In this document: positions 33,509 to 44,352 of the stretch, piece after piece
How the letters are laid out: each line of letters starts with the position of its first letter
How positions within the stretch are numbered: position 1 is the first letter of the stretch
DNA from: Pseudoips prasinana
Taxonomy: Eukaryota > Arthropoda > Insecta > Lepidoptera > Nolidae
NCBI GenBank assembly: GCA_951640165.1
Contig: OX621257.1
Location: 13,279,201-13,343,200, forward strand
Reading direction: 5' to 3'
Length of the DNA stretch: 64,000 nucleotides
Made by a program: the position numbers and the translations under genes
Notes under the pieces: generated by a model
Database searches by the model: none
Seen by the model: only the letters and a program-made list of their open reading frames with translations
What the model was told of the DNA's origin: nothing

Positions 33509-33748
33509 TTAGTATTAGTATAAGATCAAATATGCTTCAAAATCTTTTCATTGTCTTAAATGTGTAATTCCAATCAATTCTTATAATACAATTCGCGAGG
33601 ACGCGAAAGTAGTCAGGATGGGCGATTGTTAGCTTGATAAAAAAAACATAGTATAATTCCAATGAAATATTGCACATTTTCTAATTATTTGGCTATAGAT
33701 TTGACTAAAACGTGTTAATTATTACGGAAGTTTGTATAAAATTAAATA

Positions 33749-35036
33749 ATAGGTCTTTACCTATGAAATTGCCGTTTTGTATGAAAAAATTTAAACGAAT
33801 TTTTTTCATGAATTTTTTTATTTGTATTAATCGAAGTAATCACCCATGCAATCAATGCATCTTTGCCATCGCAGTGGCAGTTTATTGATGCCCTTCTTAA
33901 AGAAATCAGCTGGACGGGAGGCAACAAATTCTTCAAAGGCATTTTGTACTGCCTCTCGGGTATTGAATTTTTTTCCCGCCAAGAAGTTATCCAAATTCTG
34001 GAAAAAGTAGTAGTCTGTAGGCGCAAGGTCTGGTGAGTAGGGCGGATGACGGAGAGCTTCCAACCCCAGTTCTTGCAACTTGGAGACCGTCTGCTGTGCA
34101 GTATGAGGTCGCGCGTTGTCGTGCAGGAGCAGCGGAGACGAGCGATTGACCAATGCTGGTTGGAGATGCGCCAGCTTCTCCATCATTGTGCTCAGTTCTT
34201 CACAGTACACATCTGCAGTAATGCTCACCCCGTTTGGTAAGAAGCTGTGATGAATCACACCGGCGCTAGACCACCAAACAGTGACCATCACTTTTCTAGG
34301 GGTAAGTTTTCGTTTAGGGCATTGTTTAGGTGCTGAACCAGGATCCAACCAACTTGCTGAGCGCTTGCGGTTATCAAACAGAATCCATTTTTCATCGCAG
34401 GTAACAATGCGGTTCAAAATTCCTTCATTTGTGTGTCTGTTGAGCAGTGCAAGGCACGTCTCGACGCGTACTTCGCGCTGGCGATCATTGAGTTCGTGGG
34501 GCACCCATTTGTCAAGCTTTTTTACCTTGCCAATTTGACGCAAATGGACCAATATTGTTTTGACGCTAACGTCGAAAGCTGCTGCTAATTCAGCCGTAGA
34601 TTGTGTATCATCAGCTTCCACAACCGCCTTTAATTCGTCATTGTCGACCAAAGTCTTCGGACGACCGCGAGGTTCATTTTTCAGGTCGAAATTTCCAGAA
34701 CGGAAGCGAGCAAACCAATAACAGGTGGTGCGTTGGTTTGTAGTGTTAGCTCCGTAAACGTCGTTGATGTTGCGTGCCGCTTGTGCCGCGTTGCTGCCAC
34801 GACGGTACTCATATTCCATAATTACTCGAATTTTTAACGTATCCATGATGACGAAAAAGATTGAAATGCGATGAAAATGTAACACTAATCAATAAAGAAA
34901 TGACTACTTTTGGAAAAAAGAATCCATGTTTTTAAAATAAAATTAATTTGAAATTAGAATTCTTAGCCAAACAAAAATTATTTTGATTTGAAATGGCCAG
35001 TACTGCATAACGGCAATTTCATAGGTAAAGACCTAA
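33749..35036 (-). mobile_element. mariner-1: complete mariner transposon
   Basis: It is 1288 bp with terminal inverted repeats of about 28 bp beginning (A/T)TAGGTCTTTACCTATGAA and the TA duplication expected of Tc1/mariner elements (33747-33748 and 35037-35038). It is inserted in the LTR-3 right LTR. One uninterrupted transposase gene lies inside. The first base pairs of the two ends differ once (A against T). Confidence 0.95.
33827..34846 (-). CDS. Mariner transposase, intact
   Basis: 339 residues counted from the ATG at 34846; an upstream in-frame ATG would add 13 residues, but this start matches mariner N-termini. Residues 1-110 hold two helix-turn-helix regions, the second around AELAAAFDVSVKTILVHL. 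The linker has WVPHEL (114-119). The catalytic triad is D151 (TCDEKW), D243 (LHDNARPH) and D278 (YSPDLAPTD, 270-278), giving the DD34D spacing that defines mariner. The length is normal for the family. No stop or frameshift is present, so the protein is potentially active. It cuts and joins DNA at TA sites by binding the element's terminal repeats. Its first 104 codons appear identical to mariner-2 at 63689. Confidence 0.96.
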   Translation of the reverse strand: MDTLKIRVIMEYEYRRGSNAAQAARNINDVYGANTTNQRTTCYWFARFRSGNFDLKNEPRGRPKTLVDNDELKAVVEADDTQSTAELAAAFDVSVKTILVHLRQIGKVKKLDKWVPHELNDRQREVRVETCLALLNRHTNEGILNRIVTCDEKWILFDNRKRSASWLDPGSAPKQCPKRKLTPRKVMVTVWWSSAGVIHHSFLPNGVSITADVYCEELSTMMEKLAHLQPALVNRSSPLLLHDNARPHTAQQTVSKLQELGLEALRHPPYSPDLAPTDYYFFQNLDNFLAGKKFNTREAVQNAFEEFVASRPADFFKKGINKLPLRWQRCIDCMGDYFD

Positions 35037-35372
35037 TATTAATTATCTTTCAATTTACCATAAAACATGTTTATTTTAACTTGTAATTTTAGAGTATGTT
35101 TATATTTTTATTGTTATAATTATTAAAATTCTTGCTCTATTTTGACTTCCGACAGTTGTGGCAAAAATAATTTAGTTTGTCATTGATATGACTAGTTGTT
35201 TTTTCATTTGATGTTATAATCTAAGTCTATATAAATGGCAACACAAGTGTCGACGAGGCAGTTATCGTTGAGCTACGAAGCTCGTTGGTTTTCAGAGTGA
35301 TAAATTGTGTTTACGTAATAAAGTTATTGTTGAACAACAGTTTTGTGTTTTAACTTCGGGAAAATTCTAACA

Positions 35373-36099
35373 CGTGGAACTTGATAATTTGGCCTTGAAG
35401 TTTGGCCTTGAGTTTTGTATTTTGTAGGTATTTTATCATTTTGTGGTCGCTTGTATAGGCTTTGTTGAATTCTTTCTTCGGATATAGCAAGATTGATAGC
35501 TTCATTTAGCGTTTTTGGCGACCTGCATCTCACCATGTTGGAAATTCGCGGGTGGAGTCCTATGAGGAAATGATGGAGGGCTAAATCCTCCATGGCTGCG
35601 GTGCGGCCAGAAAGTTCTTTGACCTTGGTATTGGATAAGGTGACTTCGGTAAGTAATTTTGAGAGGCAGGTTTCCACTCGCAATGAAAATTCGTTAACAT
35701 TCTCTTGCGGATTTTGTTTACTTTCCTGTAGATCCGTTAAGAGATGAGCATAATGCTTTCAGCAAATTGGGTCTTTAAAAATTCCTTAAGTTGTTCCCAC
35801 GTTTGGAACTCCTTAATGGAACAGGCGATTTCGGCCTTACCTTGTAATTGACATAATATAAACTTGAACAAAATAGGCTTTTGGCTTTCGTCAGCCAGGT
35901 CGTAGGCGTTGCTACAATTAGTGATAAATGAATTTAGGGTTTCTCTGCGACCATCATACGGTTTTATAAATTTCAACAGAATGTTAAGATCTACATTCTC
36001 AGGTTCTGGTTGAGCTTTCGGCATGATGGACGTTTTGGGGATATTCAGTGAGCTTTTGCTATCGTCTACAATAGCAACTGACATAATATTTCTAAACAA
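35373..36099 (-). pseudogene. ERV-1 gag N-terminal part, one frameshift
   Basis: Piece 1 (36099-35737) starts MFRNIMSVAIVDD and includes IKPYDGRRETLNSFITNC and FKFILCQLQGKAEIAC, typical of Ty3/Gypsy Gag capsid. Near 35740-35700 the frame slips. Piece 2 continues with LRVETCLSKLLTEV, LALHHFLIGLHPRISNMV and a basic tail, then meets LTR-3 at 35372. The zinc knuckle is on the other side of LTR-3 (26407-26713). Gag forms the capsid in the cytoplasm. Confidence 0.8.
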
Positions 36100-36557
36100 A
36101 TAAAAATAATATACGGTTTCCTATAATATCCTAAGGATCTCTAAAACAATGAATTATAATTAAGTACGATAACAATGACCAAAGACTCACAGGAAATAAA
36201 ACGCGTAGGCGGCTGCGATAACGCGCATCTTCACGCGGCAACGCTGTAGGTACCCGGCGAATGACCTTAATGTGAAGGTCTGGGGCCAAGTAGTGGAGTT
36301 CGGTGCTGGACGGGTCGCAACCTTTGGGGTGACAGGAGTCTCTTACTGCACAATGGAGCTCGGCGAGTCGCGCAGAAGTAATACGCAGTTCTGCTTATGG
36401 TGATTAGTAGTCGAGTCACTCGTAGGCGAGTTTGGTCTTGTTTATGTATAGACACAGTGAGGATACAGTCAACAAACACTGGACACTGGGGAGATTTGTG
36501 CACTTTTACACTATGATTCACTTTTCGAAGACGTACCGGGGAATCTTTACTGATCCC

Positions 36558-36573
36558 TTTCAGCTGCCACCAA
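36558..36573 (-). promoter_or_regulatory. ERV-1 primer-binding site (candidate)
   Basis: Next to the 5' LTR on the coding strand is TTGGTGGCAGCTGAAAGG, starting with TGG one base inside. The tRNA is not assigned. The leader from here to gag (36100-36557) has no other feature I recognise. Confidence 0.55.
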
Positions 36574-36807
36574 TGTTATACGGGATTTAAATAATCCCTT
36601 TTTAAAAAAAGAAATTTAATTGATTTAATTAGTTTTATTGAATATCAGAGAATTAGACACGAGATCTTTTCGCAGCCTTTTCGCGATGGAGGATGGAGAG
36701 CGACTAAGGTGTGAGGATGGGCGAGTGAGGGACTAGGACAGAGAAATGCTAAGTTAGCGGTGATTGTGCTGTGTAGGCAAATAGGGGTGCAATGCTAGGG
36801 TATAACA
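36574..36807 (-). repeat. ERV-1 5' LTR
   Basis: It is 234 bp and matches 18409-18642 except for CTTTTCGCG against CTTTTTGCG. It is followed by GATC (36808-36811). Confidence 0.93.
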
Positions 36808-38133
36808 GATCGAATGTTTATTTCGCATAATTGATTCGATTGTGAGACCGACTGCCCCACGCCCGATATTCGAATAGTGGACTGTACTATAGATACGTTT
36901 AACCGTTTACAAAGCTTTTCCGAAATAAAACTATTTTGGCTACCACTATCGATAAGCGCTCGAATTGTATGATAGTTCTTATTACTATCCCTGACTTCGA
37001 CTAAGGCAGTGGATAGTAGCACCTGTGGCAACGTTACGGAAGGCATATTATCGATTAACAACTTGCTCGAACATGACACGACAGAGACCGGTTTCTTATC
37101 AGCACTCGCCGCTGACGAAGCCGGTACGAACGCCGGTATGTTGTTGTCACTATGCAGTAAAGTATTATGTTTTTCTTTACATTGCTTGCACGGTCCGAAC
37201 ATGCAGTCAGTAATTAGGTGACCAGTACGTAAACAATTACGACACACGTCTTTTACCCTATCAATGAATTTACTTCTGTCCGGAACTGTCAAGTTAAGGA
37301 ATTTAAAACACATAAACAACGCATGGTTTTGCCCGCACATCAAGCAGGAGTGTTTCGATGTTTCGGGTTTTCCTGTGCATTTACGCGTAGACATAATATA
37401 GCTATGTGACTGATGCACTGGCGTAGCACTAGAATGTTTCTTGTACTCAGACGAGGTGTTAGGTTTACTATGGGATGTAACTCGCGCATGGTTACTATGA
37501 ACCATATCTAACATATCGGCACGATTACGTAAGAAAGATAATAAATCATTTAATTTTATTTTATCCTGTTTACTGCTAGAAGAAATGGAGCTTAAATGGT
37601 TTTCCCACTCGCGCTCAGTAGAAGAATCGAGCTTTGACACGATTATGTAAATTACTAAAGTATCCCATGTATCAGTGGACTCATCAAGAGATTTTAGTGC
37701 TCGTAAGTTACGTAACACTACATCGATTAATTTTGTTATTAACGTAGGGGATTCTTTGTTAATAGACTGTGCCGTAAATAGAGATTTCACGTGGTTGTGA
37801 ATTAGCAACCGACTATTGTGGTACCTATTCTCCAACAACTCCCATGCGTGGGTATAGTTAGCAGCTGTAAACTCTAATGAATTAATCACCTGGAGTGCTG
37901 AGCCGTTAAGCGAGGACTTTAGGTAGTGAAATTTCTGAATCGCGTCTAAATCACTCCGTTTATGAATCATAGACATATATGAATTTTTATACTCAAGCCA
38001 GTGATCATATGAACCGTCGAATGAGGGGAGTGCTATCTGTGGTAATTTTATGGCACCAGAATCACCATGTGCTCTCGAACATTTTAAATTAGCACTATCG
38101 TCATTTTTTATAACGTCGGTTAAGCATCTTGCG
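36808..38133 (-). pseudogene. BEL-2 gag main part, zinc knuckles and protease start
   Basis: The frame is open from the LINE-A junction to the ERV-1 junction. A DUF1759-type domain comes first (LPQIALPSFDGSYDHWLEY, LDAIQKFHYLKSSLNGSA, LLIHNHVKSLF). Two Cys/His clusters follow: CLMCGQNHALFMCF, and CRNCLRTGHLITDC with CKQCKEKHNTLLH. A DUF1758-type protease then starts with IRALIDSGSQNSFISEKL, carrying the catalytic Asp. The remaining protease and RT are at 18408-17065. There is no stop in this stretch, so the coding sequence was intact when ERV-1 and LINE-A landed in it. Confidence 0.9.
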
Positions 38134-38365
38134 GATGACTGTTCGTGCCACCCGAAGCTTACTGCCTGGGGTGGCACGGACCGTCAACGCATTTCTTCTC
38201 ATGCGACCGGGCGGGATGGCAGGTTGCGGATAGCCTAGCCCTGACTGCGGGACCGACCTGAAGTCGGTCCTGTATCCAGGGTGCCCAAATTTCCAAAGGG
38301 TCCCGGACAGGAGAAGTTCCCGCAAGTCAAATCCCAGGCCTAGGGAAACCCAAACCCGACTTCCC

Positions 38366-40291
38366 ATGCTCCCAAACTTTTCCAAACTCCCTCCCTCCTT
38401 ATCCCTTTTCCACGTCGGTCCAGAGAAGGGGGAACCTTGTTTCCAAAAAAGCCCACCACCGTCGGAAAAAATGAAGCAGGTAGGAAAAACAATTCCGCAG
38501 GTGGGTCCCGGCCGAGCCGGGGAGTCCCACACCGAGTCATCGGTCAGCTCCCATCGTATCCTGGGGGGGAGCACCCAACTGCCAAATTTTAATGCCGCGC
38601 CTTCAGCGCGGTCGGCTGCTTTAGCGCCCCTGACACTGGCTGCGACTCACGCGCCACACGACACGATCTCGGCAGCGACATACGCGCCACTTGACACTCG
38701 AACGGCTGCGACTCACGCGCCAAAAATACAGACACAGAACGAGCCGTCCACGAGTGCCTGGCAACAGAGCCTCGTCAGGAACAGCGTCACGGATAACCCG
38801 GACAACGACAAAGACGACGCCCGACTCTCAAGTCTCGGTGGCAAACTCCGTGCGCTGGCACTCCAGCGCGAGAAGATCGACACCAGACTGACAGAACTGA
38901 TTGAGAAAGAGACGGGATCTGATGCGGGACCGAGTGGCTCCTCCTCTGCCGATGAAGTACGCCTGCTGACACACAAGCGCGGAAAAATCATGGCCAGGGA
39001 GGGGAAACTCAACAGCCGTATGCGCGCAATACGCGAAGGTGACAGCCAGCGCGACGCGCAAGCGGCAGTTGAAAGAGCAGTACGCGACCAGTCGCTAGTA
39101 CGCGAAGGGAACACCCAGCGCGAAAAGCAACCGGACGCGGAAACGCGCGGACAGGCACTTCTACGCGAAGGGGAAACCCAGCGCGAGATCTCCCTGCCCG
39201 TAACTAAACCCAGCGGACCCGCTGATCAGACCCGAGACGACACGACAAGACCAAAAGACAGGCCCCGAAACAGGAAGAGAGGGAAGCGGGCTGGAGTCTC
39301 ACGCAATGCGGCCTTGACAGAAATTCTGTCAAGCACCTCTGACCCGCAACCAAGCACGAGTGGCATGGGTGCGGCAAAGAGAGTGCGCCCGGACGACTCG
39401 GCTTCACCGAGTGGCCTACAGGGAGGCCCCAAACGCGTGAGGATCCAATCCGCTCAAGGGGAGCGGAGAACCTACGCGCTGGCTACAAAGGACATACCGG
39501 CGGAGCTGGCCGTAGCTATCTGCTTCTCTCCTCCTTCCAGAGACATGACCACCGAAGAAGCGACTCACGTACAGAAGACCTTGGAAAACCTCGTCATGGA
39601 CACTGACCCCACTAGCCCACTCCCGGCCTTCCGCGGATATCCTCGGATAGCGGATGGCACCGTGCAGAGGTGGTGCGAGGACAGACATGCCTTGACCTGG
39701 TTGACTCTGAATGTTCCCAAGATTACGATGCCGCACACTGATCTGACACTGACCGTGATGAAACAGGCCGACATACCTACCCGTGTCCGAGCCGCGCTCT
39801 TCGTACCCAGGTACAATGGAGATATAGCGTGGCTACAGAGCGTTCTGAAACGTCAGAACACCTGGTACGACATAGGTAGGTGGACCTTGTACAGGGCGAC
39901 AGCAGTCGGTGGCGATAACTACGGGACTTATTTGACCCTGGGTATCCCACCGGATGAGGCCGAAAAAGTCTTGGCGCGGGAGCGACGAGTAGCGTACCTT
40001 TTAGGTTCGATATACGTCCGCTTCTACCCCAAGACCCAACCCTCAGACACCCGAACTGACACCACTAACCCGACAGACCAAACACCGACACCGACACCGA
40101 CACAGACAGACCTACCCACGACTGACGACATGACACAACTAGAGGAGGAGATGGCGAGGGCCGCGATGGCTGACAGTGTACCACCCGAGTCACCTGGGTG
40201 GACCGAGCAACTGCTCGCATCTTCACCGGATGTAGGCGATCACAGGATGGGGGAGGGAGACAGGATACCCGATGGATCCGTCTCGCCCTAA
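38366..40291 (+). CDS. LINE-A ORF1, DUF4780-like, 641 codons
   Basis: The open frame has no stop. The N-terminal part is Pro/Ser-rich with near-repeats of AATHAPHDT (residues 90-120). The middle is charged and probably coiled (LSSLGGKLRALALQREKIDTR), followed by three to four repeats of REG-x-x-QRE (AIREGDSQRD, LVREGNTQRE, LLREGETQRE, about residues 225-275) and a basic patch (RPRNRKRGKR). The C-terminal part (about 425-560), with LTLTVMKQADIPTRVRAALF, WLQSVLKRQNTWYD and WTLYRATAVGGDNYGTYLTL, resembles DUF4780, a domain of arthropod retroelement ORF1 proteins. There is no CCHC knuckle. ORF1 proteins bind the element RNA. The start is chosen as the first ATG of the frame and may lie elsewhere. 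Confidence 0.75.
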   Translation: MLPNFSKLPPSLSLFHVGPEKGEPCFQKSPPPSEKMKQVGKTIPQVGPGRAGESHTESSVSSHRILGGSTQLPNFNAAPSARSAALAPLTLAATHAPHDTISAATYAPLDTRTAATHAPKIQTQNEPSTSAWQQSLVRNSVTDNPDNDKDDARLSSLGGKLRALALQREKIDTRLTELIEKETGSDAGPSGSSSADEVRLLTHKRGKIMAREGKLNSRMRAIREGDSQRDAQAAVERAVRDQSLVREGNTQREKQPDAETRGQALLREGETQREISLPVTKPSGPADQTRDDTTRPKDRPRNRKRGKRAGVSRNAALTEILSSTSDPQPSTSGMGAAKRVRPDDSASPSGLQGGPKRVRIQSAQGERRTYALATKDIPAELAVAICFSPPSRDMTTEEATHVQKTLENLVMDTDPTSPLPAFRGYPRIADGTVQRWCEDRHALTWLTLNVPKITMPHTDLTLTVMKQADIPTRVRAALFVPRYNGDIAWLQSVLKRQNTWYDIGRWTLYRATAVGGDNYGTYLTLGIPPDEAEKVLARERRVAYLLGSIYVRFYPKTQPSDTRTDTTNPTDQTPTPTPTQTDLPTTDDMTQLEEEMARAAMADSVPPESPGWTEQLLASSPDVGDHRMGEGDRIPDGSVSP

Positions 40292-43200
40292 CTCCACCCG
40301 GCCGCCGCCACCCTCGCCCCCTCCCCTAGAAACAATACAAACAAATCTCCAGCATAGCCAGACTGCCACGGCTAGCCTGCGCAGGGCGCTGGAGACAAAA
40401 CCAAATACGGTCGCACTGATCCAGGAGCCGTGGGTCAGAAACAACAGAATATGCGGCCTCAGTAACATCGGAGGTAAGCTGATCCTAGACACACATGGCA
40501 CTTGAACACCAAGAACCTGTGTCTACATACCTAAAGATATACCCACAACAACACTCACCCAATTCTGTTCCAGAGATTTAACAGCTATCAGGCTCCAGAC
40601 ACAAGGCGAGGCCCCGGACATCGTACTGGCCTCAATATACATGCCAGGCGACGACGAGGTTTGTCCACCAAGAGAGATGGCTGACCTGGTAAACCACTGT
40701 GAGGGCACAAATCTGGACCTAATCATCTGCACAGACTCAAATGCTCACCACCCACTTTGGGGCTGCGACAAGCCAAACCCTAGAGGAGAGGTACTATGCA
40801 CATACTTATTCTCCACTAGTCTTAACATTATAAATCGCGGCTCGGAACCCACATGGGTCACAGTCCGTGGACAAAGCATCATAGACCTAACGCTGGCCAC
40901 TTTAGGCGCGACGAACCTCATATCTAACTGGCACGTATCAGATGAACCTTCTTGCTCCGACCATAGAAGGATTCGTTTTATACTCTTAACCACTCCAAAA
41001 AAACCCGAACCAAAGCGAAATCCGCGACGAACAAACGTCCCCAGATACAAAAAACTTCTAGCTACACTATTAGCTAAGCATAAAACACCCACAAACATAA
41101 CAAATCCCACACATCTTGAAAACACTGTAACAAAACTATCAAATTACATAATTGAAGCATACCACGCTTGCTGCAAACTAAGGGTTCCATCCAACAGGAG
41201 CAAGGGAAGCTCCTGGTGGAATGCCGAACTTAGCGAACTTAGGAAAACACTGCGCAAACAATTTAATAGAGCCAAAAACTCAAGATTCCCAGAAGACTGG
41301 GAGACATACAAAACAACACAACACACCTTCAAAAAGGAAATCAGAAGGGCCAGAAGAACAGCCTGGCGCCAATTCTGTGACAACATAGAATCAAATGATG
41401 AGGCAGCACGTGTAAAGAAGATCCTATCAACTGATAAAGATCGTAACCTTAGCACGTTAAAAAAGCCAGACCACACATACACATCAACAGACTACGAAAC
41501 CAGCAAGGTACTTTTAGAAACACACTTTCCAGACTGCAAAATCTCAGAGAACAGATCATGGATGGATGAATCAATATGGACACCAACCGACCAAGACTGG
41601 TCCAACTCCCGGAGCATAGTAACAGAGGAAAGGATAAGATGGGCAATTAGAACCTTCTAACCATATAAGTCAGCAGGCCTGGATGGCATATTCCCGGCCC
41701 TGCTGCAATGGGGGATGGACCACCTTCTACCATGGTTAGTAGAGATCTACCGAACATGCATAGCGCACAGATATGTGCCGCTGGCATGGCGCGAGGTAAA
41801 AGTTATCTTTATACCAAAACCCGGAAAAACTGACTACACAGAACCGAGAGCATACAGACCCATAAGTCTGACATCTTTCCTACTGAAAACCCTTGAGAGG
41901 CTCTGTGACAGATACATTCGGGACGGAGCTCTCCGAGTAAAACCACTCCACAAACAACAGCATGCTTACTCTACAGGCAAATCCACAGAGTCTGCACTGC
42001 ACAGCGTAGTCGCTAAGATCGAATGCGCAGTGGACCACAAAGGTTACTCTCTAGCTGCCTTCCTGGACATTGAAGGCGCTTTTGACAAAACCATCTTCCA
42101 CAGCATCAGCATAGCCCTAGAGAAACACGGCGTCAACTCAACCCTAACTGACTGGATTAATAACATGCTCAGTTTGAGGGCTGTACAAGTTACAGTGAAC
42201 GACACCACAAGGGCCATTGTGGCAAAGGGATGTCCACAAGGTGGTGTTCTATCGCCACTTCTGTGGAACCTTGTTGCAAATGAACTGATCGAACGACTAA
42301 ACAATAAAGACTACTTTACCGTTGGCTATGCTGACGATATCACCATAATTATAAACGGAAAACATGAAAACACCTTATGCAATCTCATGCGCCAAGCCCT
42401 AAAAATAGTAGAGCAATGGTGCACGGAATACCAACTATCGGTAAACCCCACAAAAACACAATTAATACTCTTCACAAAAAAAAGGAAGCTGGCAACACTT
42501 CAGTTACCAAAATTTTTCGGCACAACCCTGACCCTTTCAACTGAAACCAAATATCTGGGCATATATTTGGACAAACAACTGAATTGGGCAAAACACACTG
42601 AATACTTGACCACCAAAGCCAGCATATCAATGTGGCAGTGTAAGCAACTGCTGGGAAAAAACTGGGGCATTAGCCCTAGGGTCACCTACTGGCTATACAC
42701 CTCTGTTATCAGACCACTCGTCACATACGGCTCGCTGGTCTGGTGGCCCAGAACCAACTTGAGCTCAAATCAAAAAGAACTAGAAAAGCTGCAGCGACTG
42801 GCATGTGTAGCAATCACTGGCAGCATGAGAACAACACCCACCGCCGCCCTACAAGCAATGCTGGGACTGCCACCCCTACATCTTACTGTGCAGGAGGATG
42901 CAACCATAGCAATCTTTAGACTCAGCATGAACGATACCCTAAACAATGACCCTAGAATAAAGCATACTCGTATTCACGAAGACGCGATCAAACGGCAACC
43001 CATGATGGCATCACCTAGTGATAAAATCTTAAAAACACACCATTTCCAGAAGCACTACAATATACAACTCACTGAAGAAGAGTGTGACCATCCGAACCCA
43101 ACGGAGATAAGAATCTACACTGATGGGTCAAAAACCGACTCCGGAACAGGAGTGGGAGTTTTCTCAAATGACCTGAACATCAAAATATCAAGGCCCCTAA

Positions 43201-43939
43201 GTACGTTCAACACTGTATACCAGGCTGAGTGTGTTGGCATCATCCTTGCAGCACATGCAATTAAGGCTAGAAAAATCACAAACACCTGCATACGCATACT
43301 ATCTGATAGCGCATCAGTACTCCAATCCTTGGAAAGATACCACTTTGCCTCGGGATTAATACTGGAATGCCATAACGCACTGGAACATGTTGCGGGACAC
43401 TACAACAACACAATAACTTTTCAATGGATCAAAGGACACAGCGGGTCACTGGGCAATGATGCAGCTGACGAGCTAGCCAGGAGAGGCTCAAACACAGCGG
43501 CCATTGGACCGGAACCAACTGTGCCCATACCCTTTACTCAAATACGTAGATGGCTACAAAAACACACAACACACAGTCCGAGATCTGGTGGTCCTCAGCA
43601 TCGGGCTGTAGACAATCCAAAGAAGCAATGCCATGCCTGGATGGTAAGCTGAAGCGGCGTCTACTACGGCTCAACAGGAAAAACCTACGAGTTGTGGTGG
43701 GGACCATCACCGGACACTGCTCACTCAACAAACACTTTCACACTATTGGCATAACTGACAGCCCTCTGTGTAGAGCGTGCATGGACGCTGACGAAACGGT
43801 CGCGCATGTGCTCCTCGAGTGCACAGGCATCGTGAAAATCTGGAGAGAAACCTTGGGCTCACCAAGAACTCTTCCGGAGGCCCTGAGAAGTTTGGGAGAT
43901 CTAATATGCTTCTGGAAGGAGGTGGGCTGGATGGAGTAA
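40272..43939 (+). pseudogene. LINE-A ORF2: endonuclease, RT, RNase H, zinc finger; two stops, one frameshift
   Basis: It overlaps ORF1 by 20 bases in another frame. The endonuclease has LIQEPWVRNN, LIICTDSNAHHPLWG and SDHRRIRFIL. RT has YRPISLTSFLLKTLERL, AFLDIEGAFDKT, GCPQGGVLSPLLWNLV and the catalytic VGYADDITII. RNase H has IYTDGSKTDSGTG, QAECVGIILAAHA, ILSDSASVLQSL and KGHSGSLGNDAADELAR. A frameshift near 43570 moves to the C-terminal CX2CX8HX4C finger (CRACMDADETVAHVLLEC). In-frame stops are TGA at 40503-40505 and TAA at 41658-41660. The protein would nick target DNA, prime on it and copy the RNA. This copy is inactive unless these three lesions are sequence errors. Confidence 0.88.
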
Positions 43940-44047
43940 AGGCCACCGTGGCTTACGTACAATGGTCCACATCGGGACTAAGTGCGGAAACCAGACCCAC
44001 TGGCATATTGGTGGGTCAAGATGATGATGATGATGAAGCATCTTGCG

Positions 44048-44352
44048 AGGGACATGCAACTAAAATATGAATCCTCAAATGTTTCCCTGTATTCTAACTG
44101 CTTCACTAACTCACTGCGATCTGCTAATTGCTCAATTCTATCTTGAATTTTGGTAAACGTGATTAGGATATTTGAAACTGATTCCATTCGTAAAACGAGT
44201 TCCGCCTGCTGTCGTTCAGATAACTTAACGTTTTCATATTTGGCAATATGTTTTTCAAATAAAGTTAATCGCCTTTTGAGTGAACCCCTCTGCTTCTTAA
44301 GTTCCCCAATACTAGAAACTGTACCAGCTTCTACGTATTCTTCGTCACTCAT
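44048..44352 (-). pseudogene. BEL-2 gag N-terminus, cut off by LINE-A
   Basis: It starts MSDEEYVEAGTVSSIGELKK at 44352 and forms a charged, probably coiled-coil segment (RRLTLFEKHIAKYENVKLSE, IQDRIEQLADRSELVKQLE) up to the LINE-A duplication. The frame matches that of 36808-38133. BEL/Pao Gag proteins commonly start with such a segment. Between it and the LTR (44353-44545) is a non-coding leader. Confidence 0.85.

Larger units (their letters stand above)
26714..35372 (+). mobile_element. LTR-3: large non-coding LTR element (Copia-like ends)
   Basis: 456-bp direct repeats (26714-27169 and 33627-35372, the second enlarged by a mariner) start TGTTAG and end CTAACA. CGTG flanks both outer ends. 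Within each LTR a TATATAAA box and, about 80 bp later, AATAAAG give a plus-strand promoter and poly(A) signal. The 6.4-kb interior has no gag, protease, RT or integrase of its own. It contains tandem arrays, LINE fragments and a microsatellite. The stretch just before the right LTR (GAGGACGCGAAAGTAGTCAG) is the kind of sequence found at Copia polypurine tracts (recollection). This fits a large retrotransposon derivative mobilised in trans. Confidence 0.82.
33627..35372 (+). repeat. LTR-3 3' LTR, split by mariner-1
   Basis: 33627-33748 and 35037-35372 together match 26714-27169. CGTG follows at 35373-35376. Confidence 0.92.
18409..36807 (-). mobile_element. ERV-1: errantivirus-like (Ty3/Gypsy with env) element, split by insertions
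   Basis: Two 234-bp LTRs (18409-18642 and 36574-36807) differ by one base that I can see and are flanked by GATC on both outer sides. The order on the minus strand is LTR, gag, protease, RT, RNase H, integrase, env, LTR, the errantivirus layout known from insect elements such as gypsy and TED. It is interrupted by LTR-3 within gag and by LINE-C between RNase H and integrase. Damage seen: a gag frameshift near 35700, one in-frame stop at 24028 and an env frameshift near 19725. The near-identical LTRs indicate a recent insertion into BEL-2 protease. Confidence 0.9.
38134..44035 (+). mobile_element. LINE-A: 5.9-kb non-LTR retrotransposon with RNase H
   Basis: AAGCATCTTGCG occurs at 38122-38133 and 44036-44047, a 12-bp target duplication. 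The element has two ORFs on the plus strand, an apurinic-type endonuclease, RT and an RNase H, and ends with GATGATGATGATG. It begins with strong hairpins (CGTGCCACCC...GGGTGGCACG, 38144-38178, and GGACCGAC...GTCGGTCC near 38250-38270). RNase H after RT is found in the I, LOA and related clades. It is GC-rich relative to the BEL-2 host, and probably full length. Confidence 0.9.

Noticed and set aside
38713..39736. Minus-strand frames across LINE-A ORF1
   Set aside because: Shadows of the plus-strand ORF1; no motifs.
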